Assembly: GCA_934646115.1 (NCBI GenBank)
Contig: CAKUEM010000004.1
Location: 9,932 to 73,931, forward strand
Length of the DNA stretch: 64,000 nt
Direction: 5' to 3'
Source of the DNA: an uncultured Oscillospiraceae bacterium
GTDB taxonomy: Bacteria > Bacillota > Clostridia > Oscillospirales > JAAYXM01
The number at the start of each line of letters is the position of its first letter. The first letter of the stretch is position 1. Of the stretch, positions 24,007 through 33,329 are shown in pieces. Below the pieces are notes generated by a model that saw only the letters and a program-made list of their open reading frames with translations, ran no database searches and had not been told where the DNA came from. Made by a program: the position numbers and the translations under genes.

Positions 24007-26396
24007 AAGATTTTGATCAAAAATCATTGCAGATATTAGAGCTGCCGCTTGTGTTAGAGCAGCTGGCGAAATGCGCGGTGTCTGAGGCGGCGAAACTGCG
24101 CGCCCGCGCGCTCACGCCGTTTACGCATGAGGAGGATGTGCGGCGCGCCCTGCGCGAGACCAGCGACGCCAAGGCGCTTTCCGGTCTGCGCGGCGCGCCG
24201 CCGTTTGCGGGCATTCGCGATGTTTCAGCGTCGCTCACGCGCGCGGGGCGCGGCGGAAGCTTAAATTGCAAAGAGCTTTTGGATGTCGCCATGCTGCTGA
24301 AAACCGCGCGGATGGTGCGCGGATATCGCGGCGACGATGCACAGCAGAAAACCAGCTTAGACGGGCTGTTTTCCGCGCTCAGCGCCAATAAATTTTTAGA
24401 GGATGCGATCACGGGCGCGATCCTCAGCGAGGAGGAGATCGCAGACGGCGCGTCGCCCGCGCTGTCAGATATTCGCCGGAAAATGCGCGCCGCCAACGCG
24501 AAAATTCGCGACGTGCTGCAGCGCATGATCTCAAGCCCCACGCAGTCGAAGCTGCTGCAGGAGCCGATCATTACGCAGCGCGGCGGGCGCTATGTCGTGC
24601 CGGTAAAAAGCGAGCATAAGGCCGATGTCGGCGGGCTGGTGCATGACATTTCCTCCTCGGGGGCAACGCTGTTTATCGAGCCGATGCCGGTCGTTGCGCT
24701 CAATAATGACCTGCGCGAGCTGGAGGCGAAGGAGAAAAAGGAGATCGAGCGGATCTTGATGGAGCTGTCCGCCTCGGTCGCCGATTTTACCGAGACGATC
24801 GCGCGTGATTATGACCTTCTGGTCAATCTGGACTTTATTTTTGCAAAGGCAAAGCTTTCCTATGACTGGAATGCGGACGCGCCGGAGGTCAATACCTGCG
24901 GGCAGGTGTCGCTGCGCCGCGCGCGCCATCCGCTATTGGATGCGAAAAAGACCGTGCCGGTCAGCATCCGGCTCGGGCTTGATTTTGATACGCTGATCAT
25001 CACCGGCCCGAACACGGGCGGCAAAACCGTTGCGCTGAAAACGATCGGGCTGCTCAATATCATGGCGCAGTGCGGGCTGCATATCCCGTGCGATTCCGGC
25101 AGCTGCGTGTCGGTATTTGGGCATGTGTTTGCGGATATTGGCGATGAGCAGAGCATTGAGCAGTCGCTCTCTACATTTTCGTCGCACATGACAAATATCG
25201 TGGGCATTTTGCAGCAGGCGGACGATGCGTCGCTCATTTTGTTTGACGAGCTTGGCGCGGGGACGGATCCGGTCGAGGGCGCGGCGCTTGCGGTCTCGAT
25301 CATTCAGTATGCGCGCGCGCTCGGCGCGAAGGTCGCCGCGACCACGCATTATACTGAGCTGAAGACCTTTGCGCTGACGACAAATCGCGTGGAAAACGCG
25401 AGCTGTGAATTTGATGTGGAAACGCTGCGCCCAACGTATAAGCTGCTGATCGGCGTGCCGGGAAAGAGCAACGCGTTTGCGATCTCCAAGCGTCTGGGTC
25501 TGCCGGAGCATATTATCGACGATGCGCGCGGGCTGATCGATAGTGAGGATCAGCGCTTTGATGAGATCCTCGCAAAGCTTGAGGAGAAAAACACCCGCCT
25601 GGAGGAAGAACTGCGCGGGGCAGAGCGCGCCCGCCGCGAGGCGGAGGAGCTGCGCCGCCGTGCGGAGGAATTTGACGCCACGATCGAGAAGGACCGCGAC
25701 CGCGCACTGGAGCGCGCAAAGGCAGAGGCGGAGCGGCTGATCGCCTCCGCGCGCGACACGGCGGACCAGGTGTTTGAAGAGCTGGATTCGATCCGCAAAA
25801 AGCGCCGCCGCGAGGAGAATTATCAGCAGGTCAACGATGCGCGCGCCGCACTGCGCCGCAGCCTGAACGAGGCGGAAGGGAAGCTCGATGCGATCGGGAA
25901 GAAAAAGCAGAAGCCCAAGGCAGAGCCGATGAAGCGTCCGCTGAAAATCGGCGATACGGTGGAGCTTATTTCGCTGGGCACGCGCGCGACCGTGCTCACC
26001 CTGCCGGATAAAAACGGCAATTTGCAGGTGCAGGCGGGGATCATGAAAGTAAATGTCAAGCTGCGCGAGCTGCGCCTTGTGGAGGAGAGCGGCGATAAAA
26101 CCGTGCGCGATTTCGTGGCGAAAAAGCAGGCGGAGCTGCGCAATATTCAGGTCAGCCCGGAGATCGACCTGCGCGGCATGATGCCCGAGGAGGCGGAGAG
26201 CGTGCTTGAGCGCTATATCGACACGGCGTTTCTCGCGAAGCTCAACACGGTCACGGTGATCCACGGCAAGGGCACGGGCGTTTTGCGCCGCACCGTGCAG
26301 GAGCATTTAAAGCATAACCGGCAGGTAAAAAGCTTCCGGCTCGGCGTGTATGGCGAGGGCGAAAACGGCGTGACTGTGGTGGAATTGCGGCAATAG
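24003..26396 (+). CDS. mutS2: Endonuclease MutS2 / ribosome-rescue ATPase
   Basis: 797 residues. Lever and clamp helices in the first 300 residues, MutS-type ATPase with Walker A GPNTGGKT near 337 and Walker B LILFDELGAGTDP near 412, a charged coiled-coil (about 515-640), a KOW-like segment, and a C-terminal Smr nuclease domain with IDLRGM and VIHGKGTGVLR. Family members suppress recombination and split collided ribosomes. The latter role fits with rqcH elsewhere in this window, although that partnership is known from other Bacillota rather than shown here. Confidence 0.95.
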   Translation: MKDFDQKSLQILELPLVLEQLAKCAVSEAAKLRARALTPFTHEEDVRRALRETSDAKALSGLRGAPPFAGIRDVSASLTRAGRGGSLNCKELLDVAMLLKTARMVRGYRGDDAQQKTSLDGLFSALSANKFLEDAITGAILSEEEIADGASPALSDIRRKMRAANAKIRDVLQRMISSPTQSKLLQEPIITQRGGRYVVPVKSEHKADVGGLVHDISSSGATLFIEPMPVVALNNDLRELEAKEKKEIERILMELSASVADFTETIARDYDLLVNLDFIFAKAKLSYDWNADAPEVNTCGQVSLRRARHPLLDAKKTVPVSIRLGLDFDTLIITGPNTGGKTVALKTIGLLNIMAQCGLHIPCDSGSCVSVFGHVFADIGDEQSIEQSLSTFSSHMTNIVGILQQADDASLILFDELGAGTDPVEGAALAVSIIQYARALGAKVAATTHYTELKTFALTTNRVENASCEFDVETLRPTYKLLIGVPGKSNAFAISKRLGLPEHIIDDARGLIDSEDQRFDEILAKLEEKNTRLEEELRGAERARREAEELRRRAEEFDATIEKDRDRALERAKAEAERLIASARDTADQVFEELDSIRKKRRREENYQQVNDARAALRRSLNEAEGKLDAIGKKKQKPKAEPMKRPLKIGDTVELISLGTRATVLTLPDKNGNLQVQAGIMKVNVKLRELRLVEESGDKTVRDFVAKKQAELRNIQVSPEIDLRGMMPEEAESVLERYIDTAFLAKLNTVTVIHGKGTGVLRRTVQEHLKHNRQVKSFRLGVYGEGENGVTVVELRQ

Positions 26397-26478
26397 GCGC
26401 AAAATGTTCTTTTAAAATCGCGCGCAATGTGTTAAAATGTGTTTACTTATATAATACGAGGAAGGATTGGTTCATGCT

Positions 26479-27549
26479 ATGCTGGAAAAGCTGGCTTTAT
26501 TGGAGGAGAAATTTCATGCGCTTGAGCAGCAGCTTGCTGACCCTGCGCTGTATAACGACCCGCAGGCGGCGGCGAAGCTGCTCAAAGAGCAGAAGGAGCT
26601 TTCGCCGATTGTAGACGCGTATCGTGCCTACCGCCGGGCGGAGGAGGATATGAACGCCGCGCGCGAGATGTTAGACGGCAAGCTCGATCCGGAGATGCGC
26701 GAGTTTGCGCAGGAGGAGTTTTCCGCCGCGAAGGATACGCTGGCGCAGCTTGAGCAGGAGCTGAAGATCCTTCTGCTGCCGACAGACCCGAACGATGATA
26801 AAAACGTCATTGTTGAGATCCGCGGCGGCGCGGGCGGCGAGGAGGCGGCGCTGTTTGCGCATTCGCTCTATCGCATGTACAGCATGTATGCCGAGGCGCG
26901 CCGCTGGAAGACCGAGATCGTGAATTTAAACGAGACCGAGCTTGGCGGCGTGAAGGAGATCAGCTTTGTCATCGAGGGCGCGGGCGCATATTCGCGTCTG
27001 AAATTTGAAAGCGGCGTGCATCGCGTGCAGCGCGTGCCGGATACGGAATCATCCGGGAGAATTCATACCTCAACGGTCACGGTCGCGGTCCTGCCGGAGG
27101 CTGAGGATGTTGAGGTGGATTTCAATATGACAGATGTTGATGTGGATACGTTCCGCGCTTCCGGCGCGGGCGGGCAGCACGTCAATAAAACGGAAAGCGC
27201 GATCCGCCTGACCCACCGCCCGACCGGGATCGTTGTGGAATGCCAGGACGAGCGCAGCCAGCATAAAAATAAGGACCGCGCGATCAAAATTTTAAAATCC
27301 AAGCTGTATGATATTCAGATGCAGGAGCAGATGTCGCAAATCGCGGCGGAGCGCAAAAGCCAGGTGGGAACGGGCGACCGCAGCGAGCGGATCAGGACGT
27401 ATAATTATCCCCAGGGCCGCGTGACCGATCACCGCATCGGGCTGACGCTTTATAAATTAGAACAGTTTTTAAACGGAGATCTAGACGAGATGATCGACGC
27501 GATCATCACGGCGGATCAGGCGGAGAAGCTGCGGGCAAGCGAGGAATAG
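26479..27549 (+). CDS. prfA: Peptide chain release factor 1
   Basis: Terminates translation at UAA and UAG. 356 residues, with the catalytic GGQ in SGAGGQHVNKTESAIR near residue 232 and the anticodon-domain context RVQRVPDTESSGRIHTS. The upstream TTG at 26467 is in frame, but the ATG at 26479 (MLEKLALLEEKF) fits RF1. The methyltransferase prmC, often next to prfA, is not adjacent. Confidence 0.95.
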   Translation: MLEKLALLEEKFHALEQQLADPALYNDPQAAAKLLKEQKELSPIVDAYRAYRRAEEDMNAAREMLDGKLDPEMREFAQEEFSAAKDTLAQLEQELKILLLPTDPNDDKNVIVEIRGGAGGEEAALFAHSLYRMYSMYAEARRWKTEIVNLNETELGGVKEISFVIEGAGAYSRLKFESGVHRVQRVPDTESSGRIHTSTVTVAVLPEAEDVEVDFNMTDVDVDTFRASGAGGQHVNKTESAIRLTHRPTGIVVECQDERSQHKNKDRAIKILKSKLYDIQMQEQMSQIAAERKSQVGTGDRSERIRTYNYPQGRVTDHRIGLTLYKLEQFLNGDLDEMIDAIITADQAEKLRASEE

Positions 27550-27588
27550 ACGCGCGCCGGCTGCATAAAATAGAACGAGGCGAAGCGA

Positions 27589-28635
27589 TTGAACACAGAG
27601 ATACTCCATGTGGAGAATATTTTAAAAGACGGCGCGGGGCTTCTGCGCGCGGCAAAGCTTCTGCGCGCGGGCGAGGTGGTCGCGATCCCGACCGAGACGG
27701 TATATGGGCTTGCGGCGAACGCGCTGGATGCGCGCGCGGTCGCAAAAATTTTTGAGGCGAAGGGCCGCCCGCAGGATAATCCGCTGATCGTGCATATTGC
27801 CGAGCTTTCGGCGCTGTATGCGATCGCGGCGGAGGTGCCCGCGTGGGCGGAGGCGCTCGCGGCGGAGTTTTGGCCCGGTCCGCTTACGATGATTTTAAAA
27901 AAGCGCGACTGCATTCCCGATGCGGTCAGCGCAGGGCTTTCCACGGTCGGCGTGCGTTTTCCGGCGCATCGCGTGGCGCGCGCGGTGATCGATTCCGCGG
28001 GCGTGCCGCTTGCCGCGCCTTCGGCGAATACGTCCGGGCGTCCCAGCCCGACGACGGCGGAGCATGTGTATGAGGACCTTTGCGGAAAGATCCCGATGAT
28101 CGTGGACGGCGGTCCGTGCCGCGTGGGCGTGGAGTCGACCGTGGTCGACCTGACCGGGGAGAAGCCGCGGCTTCTGCGTCCGGGCGGGATCACCCCGGCG
28201 CAGCTGCGCCGGGCGCTTGGCGATTTAGAGATCGACCCGGCGGTCACGCGCGAGATCGCAAATGATGCGATAGTGCGCGCGCCGGGCATGAAATACCGGC
28301 ATTATGCGCCCAAAGCGCCGGTCGTGATTTTAGACGGGGATGCTGCGGCGGCGCGCGAATATATTCTTGCACATAGCGAAAACGAGCGCGTGGCGGTACT
28401 TTGTTTTTCTGAGGAACGGGCGATGTTTGAAGGCGTGTGTGAGTACGTGTTTGCTTATGGAAGCGAGACGCAGCCGGATGAGCTGGCGCATGGATTGTTT
28501 GACGCGCTGCGCCGGTTTGACGCGCTTTCGGTTACAAAAATTTATGCGCGTGAGCCAAAAATGGGTGATGGAATGGAGCTTGCGGTGATCAATCGGCTGC
28601 AAAAAGCGGCAGGGTTCACGCGAGTCACGGTTTGA
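27589..28635 (+). CDS. Threonylcarbamoyl-AMP synthase (Sua5 type)
   Basis: Makes threonylcarbamoyl-AMP for the t6A37 tRNA modification. 348 residues: YrdC/TsaC domain (about 15-205) with AIPTETVYGLAANA, KGRPQDNPLIVH and SANTSGRPSP, plus a C-terminal Sua5 domain linked by MKYRHYAPKAPV. Start is TTG with a weak ribosome site (GAGGCGAAGCG). Follows prfA by 39 bases in the same direction. Confidence 0.93.
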   Translation: MNTEILHVENILKDGAGLLRAAKLLRAGEVVAIPTETVYGLAANALDARAVAKIFEAKGRPQDNPLIVHIAELSALYAIAAEVPAWAEALAAEFWPGPLTMILKKRDCIPDAVSAGLSTVGVRFPAHRVARAVIDSAGVPLAAPSANTSGRPSPTTAEHVYEDLCGKIPMIVDGGPCRVGVESTVVDLTGEKPRLLRPGGITPAQLRRALGDLEIDPAVTREIANDAIVRAPGMKYRHYAPKAPVVILDGDAAAAREYILAHSENERVAVLCFSEERAMFEGVCEYVFAYGSETQPDELAHGLFDALRRFDALSVTKIYAREPKMGDGMELAVINRLQKAAGFTRVTV

Positions 28636-28648
28636 TCGGGGTGAGTGT

Positions 28649-29245
28649 GTGATAATCATCGGCATGACCGGCGGCAGCGGCAGCGGCAAGTCTTATATCG
28701 CGGCGCGCATGGTAGAGCGCGGGGCGAAATGGGTCGATGCAGACGCGGTGTATCACAAGCTGCTTGCGGAAAGCCGCGCTTTGCGCAATGCGATCCTTGC
28801 GCAATTCCCCGCGGCGAATGATGGCAGCGGGCATATCAACCGGAAGAAGCTGGCAGCGATCGTTTTTACAAACGATAAGGCGCTGATGGAGCTGAATGCG
28901 ATCACGCATCCGTTCGTTATCCGCGCGATCGAGGAGGAGATCGGCGAATATTATCGCTGCAATCAGGCGTTTGCGGTGATCGATGCGGTCGCGCTGTTTG
29001 AAAGCGGACTTCATCAGATGTGCGACGCGACAATCGGCGTGTTGGCCGATGCGCCAACGCGCGTGCGCCGGATCATGGCGCGCGACGGGCTGGATGAAAC
29101 GCGCGCCCGCGCGCGGATCGCGGCGCAGCAGAAGGATGAGTTTTACCGCAAAAAATGCGATTATATCATTGAAAATAGCGACGATTCTGTGCTGGATGCG
29201 CAGATCGGGCAGGTGTTGGAAAAAATTCTGGAAGAAACGGAGTGA
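28649..29245 (+). CDS. coaE: Dephospho-CoA kinase
   Basis: Last step of CoA synthesis. 198 residues, P-loop GMTGGSGSGKS at the N-terminus, DADAVYHKL binding motif, and the LID region (MARDGLDETRARARIAAQ). GTG start, 13 bases after the previous gene. Confidence 0.92.
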   Translation: MIIIGMTGGSGSGKSYIAARMVERGAKWVDADAVYHKLLAESRALRNAILAQFPAANDGSGHINRKKLAAIVFTNDKALMELNAITHPFVIRAIEEEIGEYYRCNQAFAVIDAVALFESGLHQMCDATIGVLADAPTRVRRIMARDGLDETRARARIAAQQKDEFYRKKCDYIIENSDDSVLDAQIGQVLEKILEETE

Positions 29246-29251
29246 GCCGGA

Positions 29252-30658
29252 ATGAGCGAGAAGAACACGGCGGAGCAGCTGCGCGAGGCGCTCTGCTATC
29301 AAAGAAAAAACGGATATCATGGGCTGGATGCGGCGGCGCGCGCGGAGATGGAGCGGTTCTCCAAGGGCTATCGCGAATTTTTAACGCGCGGCAAAACCGA
29401 GCGCGCGTGCGTGGCGCAGATGATCAAAGAGGCGGAGCAGCGCGGATTTCATGCGTTTTCCCGCGGGGAGAAGCTTGCACCGGGCGACAAAATTTATGCC
29501 TGCAACCGCGGCAAGGCGCTCATCCTCGCCGTAATCGGCACAGAGCCGCTTGAGCGCGGCGTGCATATTGCGGCGGCGCATATCGACGCGCCCTGCATCC
29601 ATTTAAAGCAGAACCCGCTGTACGAGCAGAACGGACTGTGCCTGTTTAAAACGCATTATTATGGCGGAATTAAAAAATATCAGTGGCCGGCGATCCCGCT
29701 GGAGCTGCGCGGCGTGGTCGCGCTGAAGGACGGGCGCACGGTTGAGATCGAGATCGGCGCCGCGCCGGACGATCCGATTTTCACGATCACGGATCTGCTT
29801 CCGCATCTGGGCAAGGATCAGATGCAGAAAACCATGCTGGAGGGCGTTCCGGGCGAGAGCCTAAATATCCTGGTGGGCAGCGAGCCGCTGGCGGGCGACG
29901 AGAGCGAAAAGGACCTGATCAAGCTCAATATCCTGCGGATTTTGCACGATGCGTATGGGATATTAGAAGAAGATTTCCTCTCGGCAGAGCTTGCCGCGGT
30001 CCCGGCGTTTAACGCGCGCGATCTGGGGTTTGACCGGTCGCTCATCGGCGCGTATGGGCATGACGACCGCGTGTGTGCCTATCCGGCGGCGCAGGCGCTT
30101 TTGCAATGCGAACACCCTGCGCGCACGGCGGTATGCGTGCTGGCGGATAAGGAAGAGATCGGCTCTGAGGGCGTGAGCGGGATGCAGAGCGCGCATTTTG
30201 ACACGTTTATGGAGGATCTGTGCGAGGCGCTCGGCGGGCGCGCGCGCGTCTGCTATGAAAATTCCTGCTGCTTATCGACCGATGTGGTCGCGGGGTATGA
30301 CCCCACGTTTCCGGACGTGCTGGATCAGCGCAACGCCGCATTTATCAACCACGGCATCACGCTTTGTAAATACACAGGCTCGCGCGGAAAATCCGGCGCG
30401 TCTGACGCGTCGGCCGAGCTGGTCGCGCGCATGCGGCGCATTTTTGATCAGGCACAGGTCGCCTGGCAGATGGGCGCGCTGGGCAAGGTCGATCAGGGCG
30501 GCGGCGGCACGGTCGCGATGTATATGGCAAAACGCAATATCGACACGATCGATGCGGGCGTTCCGGTGCTCAGCATGCACGCGCCGTTTGAAGTGATCGC
30601 TAAGCTGGACCTTTTCATGACGTTCCGCGGCATCTGCGCTTTTTTTAACGAAAAGTAA
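29252..30658 (+). CDS. M18 family aminopeptidase
   Basis: Cytosolic dinuclear-metal aminopeptidase. 468 residues. Metal-site motifs are AAHIDAPCIHLKQ, GAYGHDDRVCAYPA, DKEEIGSEGVSG and MHAPFEVIAKLD. Six bases after coaE and followed by a terminator, closing the era-to-aminopeptidase gene run. Confidence 0.92.
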   Translation: MSEKNTAEQLREALCYQRKNGYHGLDAAARAEMERFSKGYREFLTRGKTERACVAQMIKEAEQRGFHAFSRGEKLAPGDKIYACNRGKALILAVIGTEPLERGVHIAAAHIDAPCIHLKQNPLYEQNGLCLFKTHYYGGIKKYQWPAIPLELRGVVALKDGRTVEIEIGAAPDDPIFTITDLLPHLGKDQMQKTMLEGVPGESLNILVGSEPLAGDESEKDLIKLNILRILHDAYGILEEDFLSAELAAVPAFNARDLGFDRSLIGAYGHDDRVCAYPAAQALLQCEHPARTAVCVLADKEEIGSEGVSGMQSAHFDTFMEDLCEALGGRARVCYENSCCLSTDVVAGYDPTFPDVLDQRNAAFINHGITLCKYTGSRGKSGASDASAELVARMRRIFDQAQVAWQMGALGKVDQGGGGTVAMYMAKRNIDTIDAGVPVLSMHAPFEVIAKLDLFMTFRGICAFFNEK

Positions 30659-30667
30659 ACCCATTAT

Positions 30668-30701
30668 GAGCGCCGGGGGCGGCTGTCCCGGGCGCTCTTT
30701 T
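30668..30701 (+). terminator. Terminator after the M18 aminopeptidase
   Basis: Stem GAGCGCC/GGGCGCTC (30668-30674 with 30690-30697) followed by TTTT. Confidence 0.65.
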
Positions 30702-30714
30702 GCGCAAAAGGCGC

Positions 30715-30743
30715 GAATGTTTTCGCCCTGCGCGGGCATACTA
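30715..30743 (+). promoter_or_regulatory. SigmaF/G-type (forespore) promoter of tepA
   Basis: GAATG (30715-30719), 17 bases, CATACTA (30737-30743). This matches the forespore consensus GHATR-N18-CATnHTA except for a spacer one base short. No sigmaA promoter was seen in the same gap. Confidence 0.5.
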
Positions 30744-30764
30744 CCCGTAAAGGGGGCAGATGCG

Positions 30765-31463
30765 ATGAGCAGCGAAAAGAAAGATACCGGCGTGCGCAGC
30801 GAGGACCGTGAGGATATTATAGAAACCGGGTCGATCACCGCGCATTCAAAAAAAGGGAATATCCATTGCATTACGATCGCGGGGCAGATCGAGGGGCATA
30901 TGGTGCTTCCGCCGGAAAATAAAACGACGAAATATGAGCATGTCTGCCCGCAGCTCGCCGCCATTGAGGAGAGCGACGAGATCGATGGGCTTTTGATCCT
31001 GCTCAATACCGTGGGCGGCGATATCGAGGCGGGGCTTGCGATTGCCGAGCTGATCTCGAGCATGAAAACGCCCACCGTTTCGCTGATTTTGGGCGGCGGG
31101 CATTCGATCGGGCTGCCGCTTGCGGTGGCGGCGCAGCGTTCGATGATCGCGCCGAGCGCCGCGGTTACGATCCATCCGGTGCGCATGAACGGCGTAATCG
31201 TCGGCACGCCGCAAACCTATAATTATTTTGAGCGCGTGCAGGAGCGCATCGTTCGCTTCGTCTCCAAAAACTCGGATATCTCCGAGGATCTGTTCCGTAG
31301 CTACATGCTGCGCGTGGGCGAGCTGGCAAGTGATATCGGCAGCGTGATCTACGGCGAGGAAGCGGTAAAGGTCGGGCTGATCGACCAGCTGGGCGGGCTG
31401 TCTGATGCGCTCAGCTACCTGCATGCGCGCATCAAGAAGCGCCGCGATGCGAAAAATAAATGA
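30765..31463 (+). CDS. tepA: ClpP-like spore protease TepA
   Basis: 232 residues of the ClpP/crotonase fold. LNTVGGDIEAGLAIAE and GGGHSIGLPLAVAA (catalytic Ser in HSI) and TIHPVRMNG (His) match B. subtilis TepA/YmfB, reported as a sigmaG-controlled protease that degrades small acid-soluble spore proteins during outgrowth. The forespore-type promoter just upstream agrees. The frame is open from 30666, but AGGGGG before 30765 sets the start. Confidence 0.88.
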   Translation: MSSEKKDTGVRSEDREDIIETGSITAHSKKGNIHCITIAGQIEGHMVLPPENKTTKYEHVCPQLAAIEESDEIDGLLILLNTVGGDIEAGLAIAELISSMKTPTVSLILGGGHSIGLPLAVAAQRSMIAPSAAVTIHPVRMNGVIVGTPQTYNYFERVQERIVRFVSKNSDISEDLFRSYMLRVGELASDIGSVIYGEEAVKVGLIDQLGGLSDALSYLHARIKKRRDAKNK

Positions 31464-31471
31464 AAAATGTA

Positions 31472-31499
31472 TTGAAATTTACGCTTTTTACTGTATAAT
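31472..31499 (+). promoter_or_regulatory. Promoter of the DUF1858 gene
   Basis: TTGAAA (31472-31477), 16 bases, TATAAT (31494-31499). Confidence 0.6.
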
Positions 31500-31559
31500 A
31501 ATAGTAACAGGGCTTGCAAAACGCGCGCCCGTTTGAGAATGATAACGGAGGTTTTATAC

Positions 31560-31760
31560 ATGACACAGGTCACGAAAGATACCATCATTGGCGATGTGTT
31601 GGATGCAGATCCGAGCACTGCGGCATATTTTTTGCAGATCGGAATGCATTGCCTGGGCTGCCCGGCTTCCCGCGGGGAGACGATCGAGCAGGCGTGCGCG
31701 GTACACGGCGTGGATATGAATGCGCTGATCGAGAAGATCAACGCGCATTTGGCTGAGTAA
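31560..31760 (+). CDS. DUF1858 small redox protein
   Basis: 66 residues, short enough to be missed. Has the DUF1858 layout: TIIGDVLDADPSTAAYFLQIGMHCLGCPASRGETIEQAC with the CLGC pair, then a helical tail. Family members are described as redox-disulfide or metal-binding modules linked to hybrid cluster proteins in anaerobes. Function here unknown. Single-gene unit with promoter, GGAGG ribosome site and terminator. Confidence 0.88.
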   Translation: MTQVTKDTIIGDVLDADPSTAAYFLQIGMHCLGCPASRGETIEQACAVHGVDMNALIEKINAHLAE

Positions 31761-31781
31761 GCGTTTACGAAGCGGAGTGTC

Positions 31782-31820
31782 CCCCTGCTTTTTCTCTTTG
31801 CGGAAAAGGCAGGGGATTTT
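31782..31820 (+). terminator. Terminator of the DUF1858 gene
   Basis: CCCCTGC/GCAGGGG stem extended by T/A pairs (31782-31815), then ATTTT. The remaining gap to 32051 is AT-richer than the rest of the window and shows no other feature. Confidence 0.7.
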
Positions 31821-32051
31821 CGTGCCTTAGGCAGAGAATATGTCCTGAAAGCGCGACGAAAAAGCAGATTTTTCGGATGTCATCATGATGGCGCAAGGCA
31901 AGCGCGCTTTTTTTGCCGGCGCAAAACGGATCCATGCGTCATTTGAAAATACATATGGATAAACGCTCTTATCGTCTCTTTGCCTTACGGATAAGAGAAG
32001 AGATTTTTAATTCATTTGATGCTGGCGTAGGGCAGCGGAACGGAGAGTTTT

Positions 32052-33329
32052 ATGATAAAAGGCTGCTGCGCGCGTTTGAAAACGCTGTTTCGCTTAGATC
32101 AGCTGTCGCCCGAATTTTTGACCTTTATCAATGCGTATTTCTGCTTTTCTACCGCTGTGAATTTGTCTAATATTTTTATCAGCACATTTTTATTCTCGGC
32201 GGGCGGCGAGATGTCGACCATCGCGATGTATCATATTTTCTTTTATTTTTGTGAGATGCTCGGTACTTATCTTGCTGTACGTTTTTCGCATAGGATCAGC
32301 AGTATTGCTTTCTCGGTCGCCGGGATCGCTTTGCATCTGGCGGCATATCTTGTCCTGCTGATCGCGCAGGAGAGAACGATACATATTTATCCGGTGATCG
32401 GTATCGTTTCCGGTATCGGCAGCGGGTTTTACTGGATCGCCTATTTCACGCTGATTCAGTTTTATACAACCGAGCAGAACCGTCAGTACGGGATGTCCTA
32501 TTCCGGTCTGATCGGAAACCTGATTATTTTAATTGCGCCGAGCTTTTCCGGCATTGTGCTGGTATGTATTCCGGGGCATTGGGGATATATGACGGTGTTT
32601 GGCATTGCGTTTTTGTTTTTCGCGTGGTCGGTTTGGATCATTCGCAGGCTGAAATCTGCGGGGAAAAGTGAAAAAAGGCGCGTTTTATTTCCAATCATCC
32701 GTGAGTTTTGGCGTGAAAGAGTTCTGAATGACTCGATCTTATGCGAGTTTATCCGCGGGCTGCGAAGCGGATTGTATGTGTATTATTTCAATATTTTAAT
32801 TTTTTCAATGACGTCGAATGAATTTGTACTCGGCCTAACCAGCACGATCAAAGGCGCGGCAGCCATGCTGATTTTTTACCTGTTGGGGCGGCGCCCGATC
32901 AGGCGAAAGAGCCGCTTTGCGCTCTTTTTCGTTGCGAGCATTCTTGGCATCTGCGTGACCTCGTCGCTCTTTTTCTGGTATACTGCGGTGGCGGTGGTGA
33001 CCTATTCTGTATTGGACAACTCGACTAATGTGATTATTGACAATTATTCGGTATTCACAGGATACCAAATTACGGAATATATATCCAGAAAGCGCGATCT
33101 GCGCATGGAAAATGCTGCGATTCGTTTGATTGCGCTTGAATGCGGGCGTATTACCGGCATCGTGATTTCTTTGCTTGTGCCGACGTCCGGAAAAGGCATC
33201 ATTGTATTTTTCCTTGTGCTCGGCTTCCTCAACCTGCCGGTTTGGTGGCTGTATCGCCGCGCATCAAAAATCTGTGAGGAGGGACACTATGGGAACGGCA
33301 ATGACGCCGCGACTCCGTGCAATTGTTGA
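32052..33329 (+). CDS. MFS-like transporter
   Basis: 425 residues with about twelve hydrophobic helices. Segments such as GIVSGIGSGFYWIAYFTLIQFYTTEQNRQYG and SFSGIVLVCIPGHWGYMTVF suggest the major facilitator superfamily, but no substrate is evident. GGAGAG lies four bases before the ATG. Base use is visibly more AT-rich than in the flanking genes (fewer gcg/cgc codons), and the gene splits an otherwise housekeeping run, so recent acquisition is possible. Its 3' end overlaps trmK by 41 bases. Confidence 0.75.
   Translation: MIKGCCARLKTLFRLDQLSPEFLTFINAYFCFSTAVNLSNIFISTFLFSAGGEMSTIAMYHIFFYFCEMLGTYLAVRFSHRISSIAFSVAGIALHLAAYLVLLIAQERTIHIYPVIGIVSGIGSGFYWIAYFTLIQFYTTEQNRQYGMSYSGLIGNLIILIAPSFSGIVLVCIPGHWGYMTVFGIAFLFFAWSVWIIRRLKSAGKSEKRRVLFPIIREFWRERVLNDSILCEFIRGLRSGLYVYYFNILIFSMTSNEFVLGLTSTIKGAAAMLIFYLLGRRPIRRKSRFALFFVASILGICVTSSLFFWYTAVAVVTYSVLDNSTNVIIDNYSVFTGYQITEYISRKRDLRMENAAIRLIALECGRITGIVISLLVPTSGKGIIVFFLVLGFLNLPVWWLYRRASKICEEGHYGNGNDAATPCNC

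Noticed and set aside
24933..26306. 457-codon minus-strand frame opposite mutS2
   Set aside because: Arg/Leu-rich product with no domain and no ribosome site, antisense to intact mutS2.
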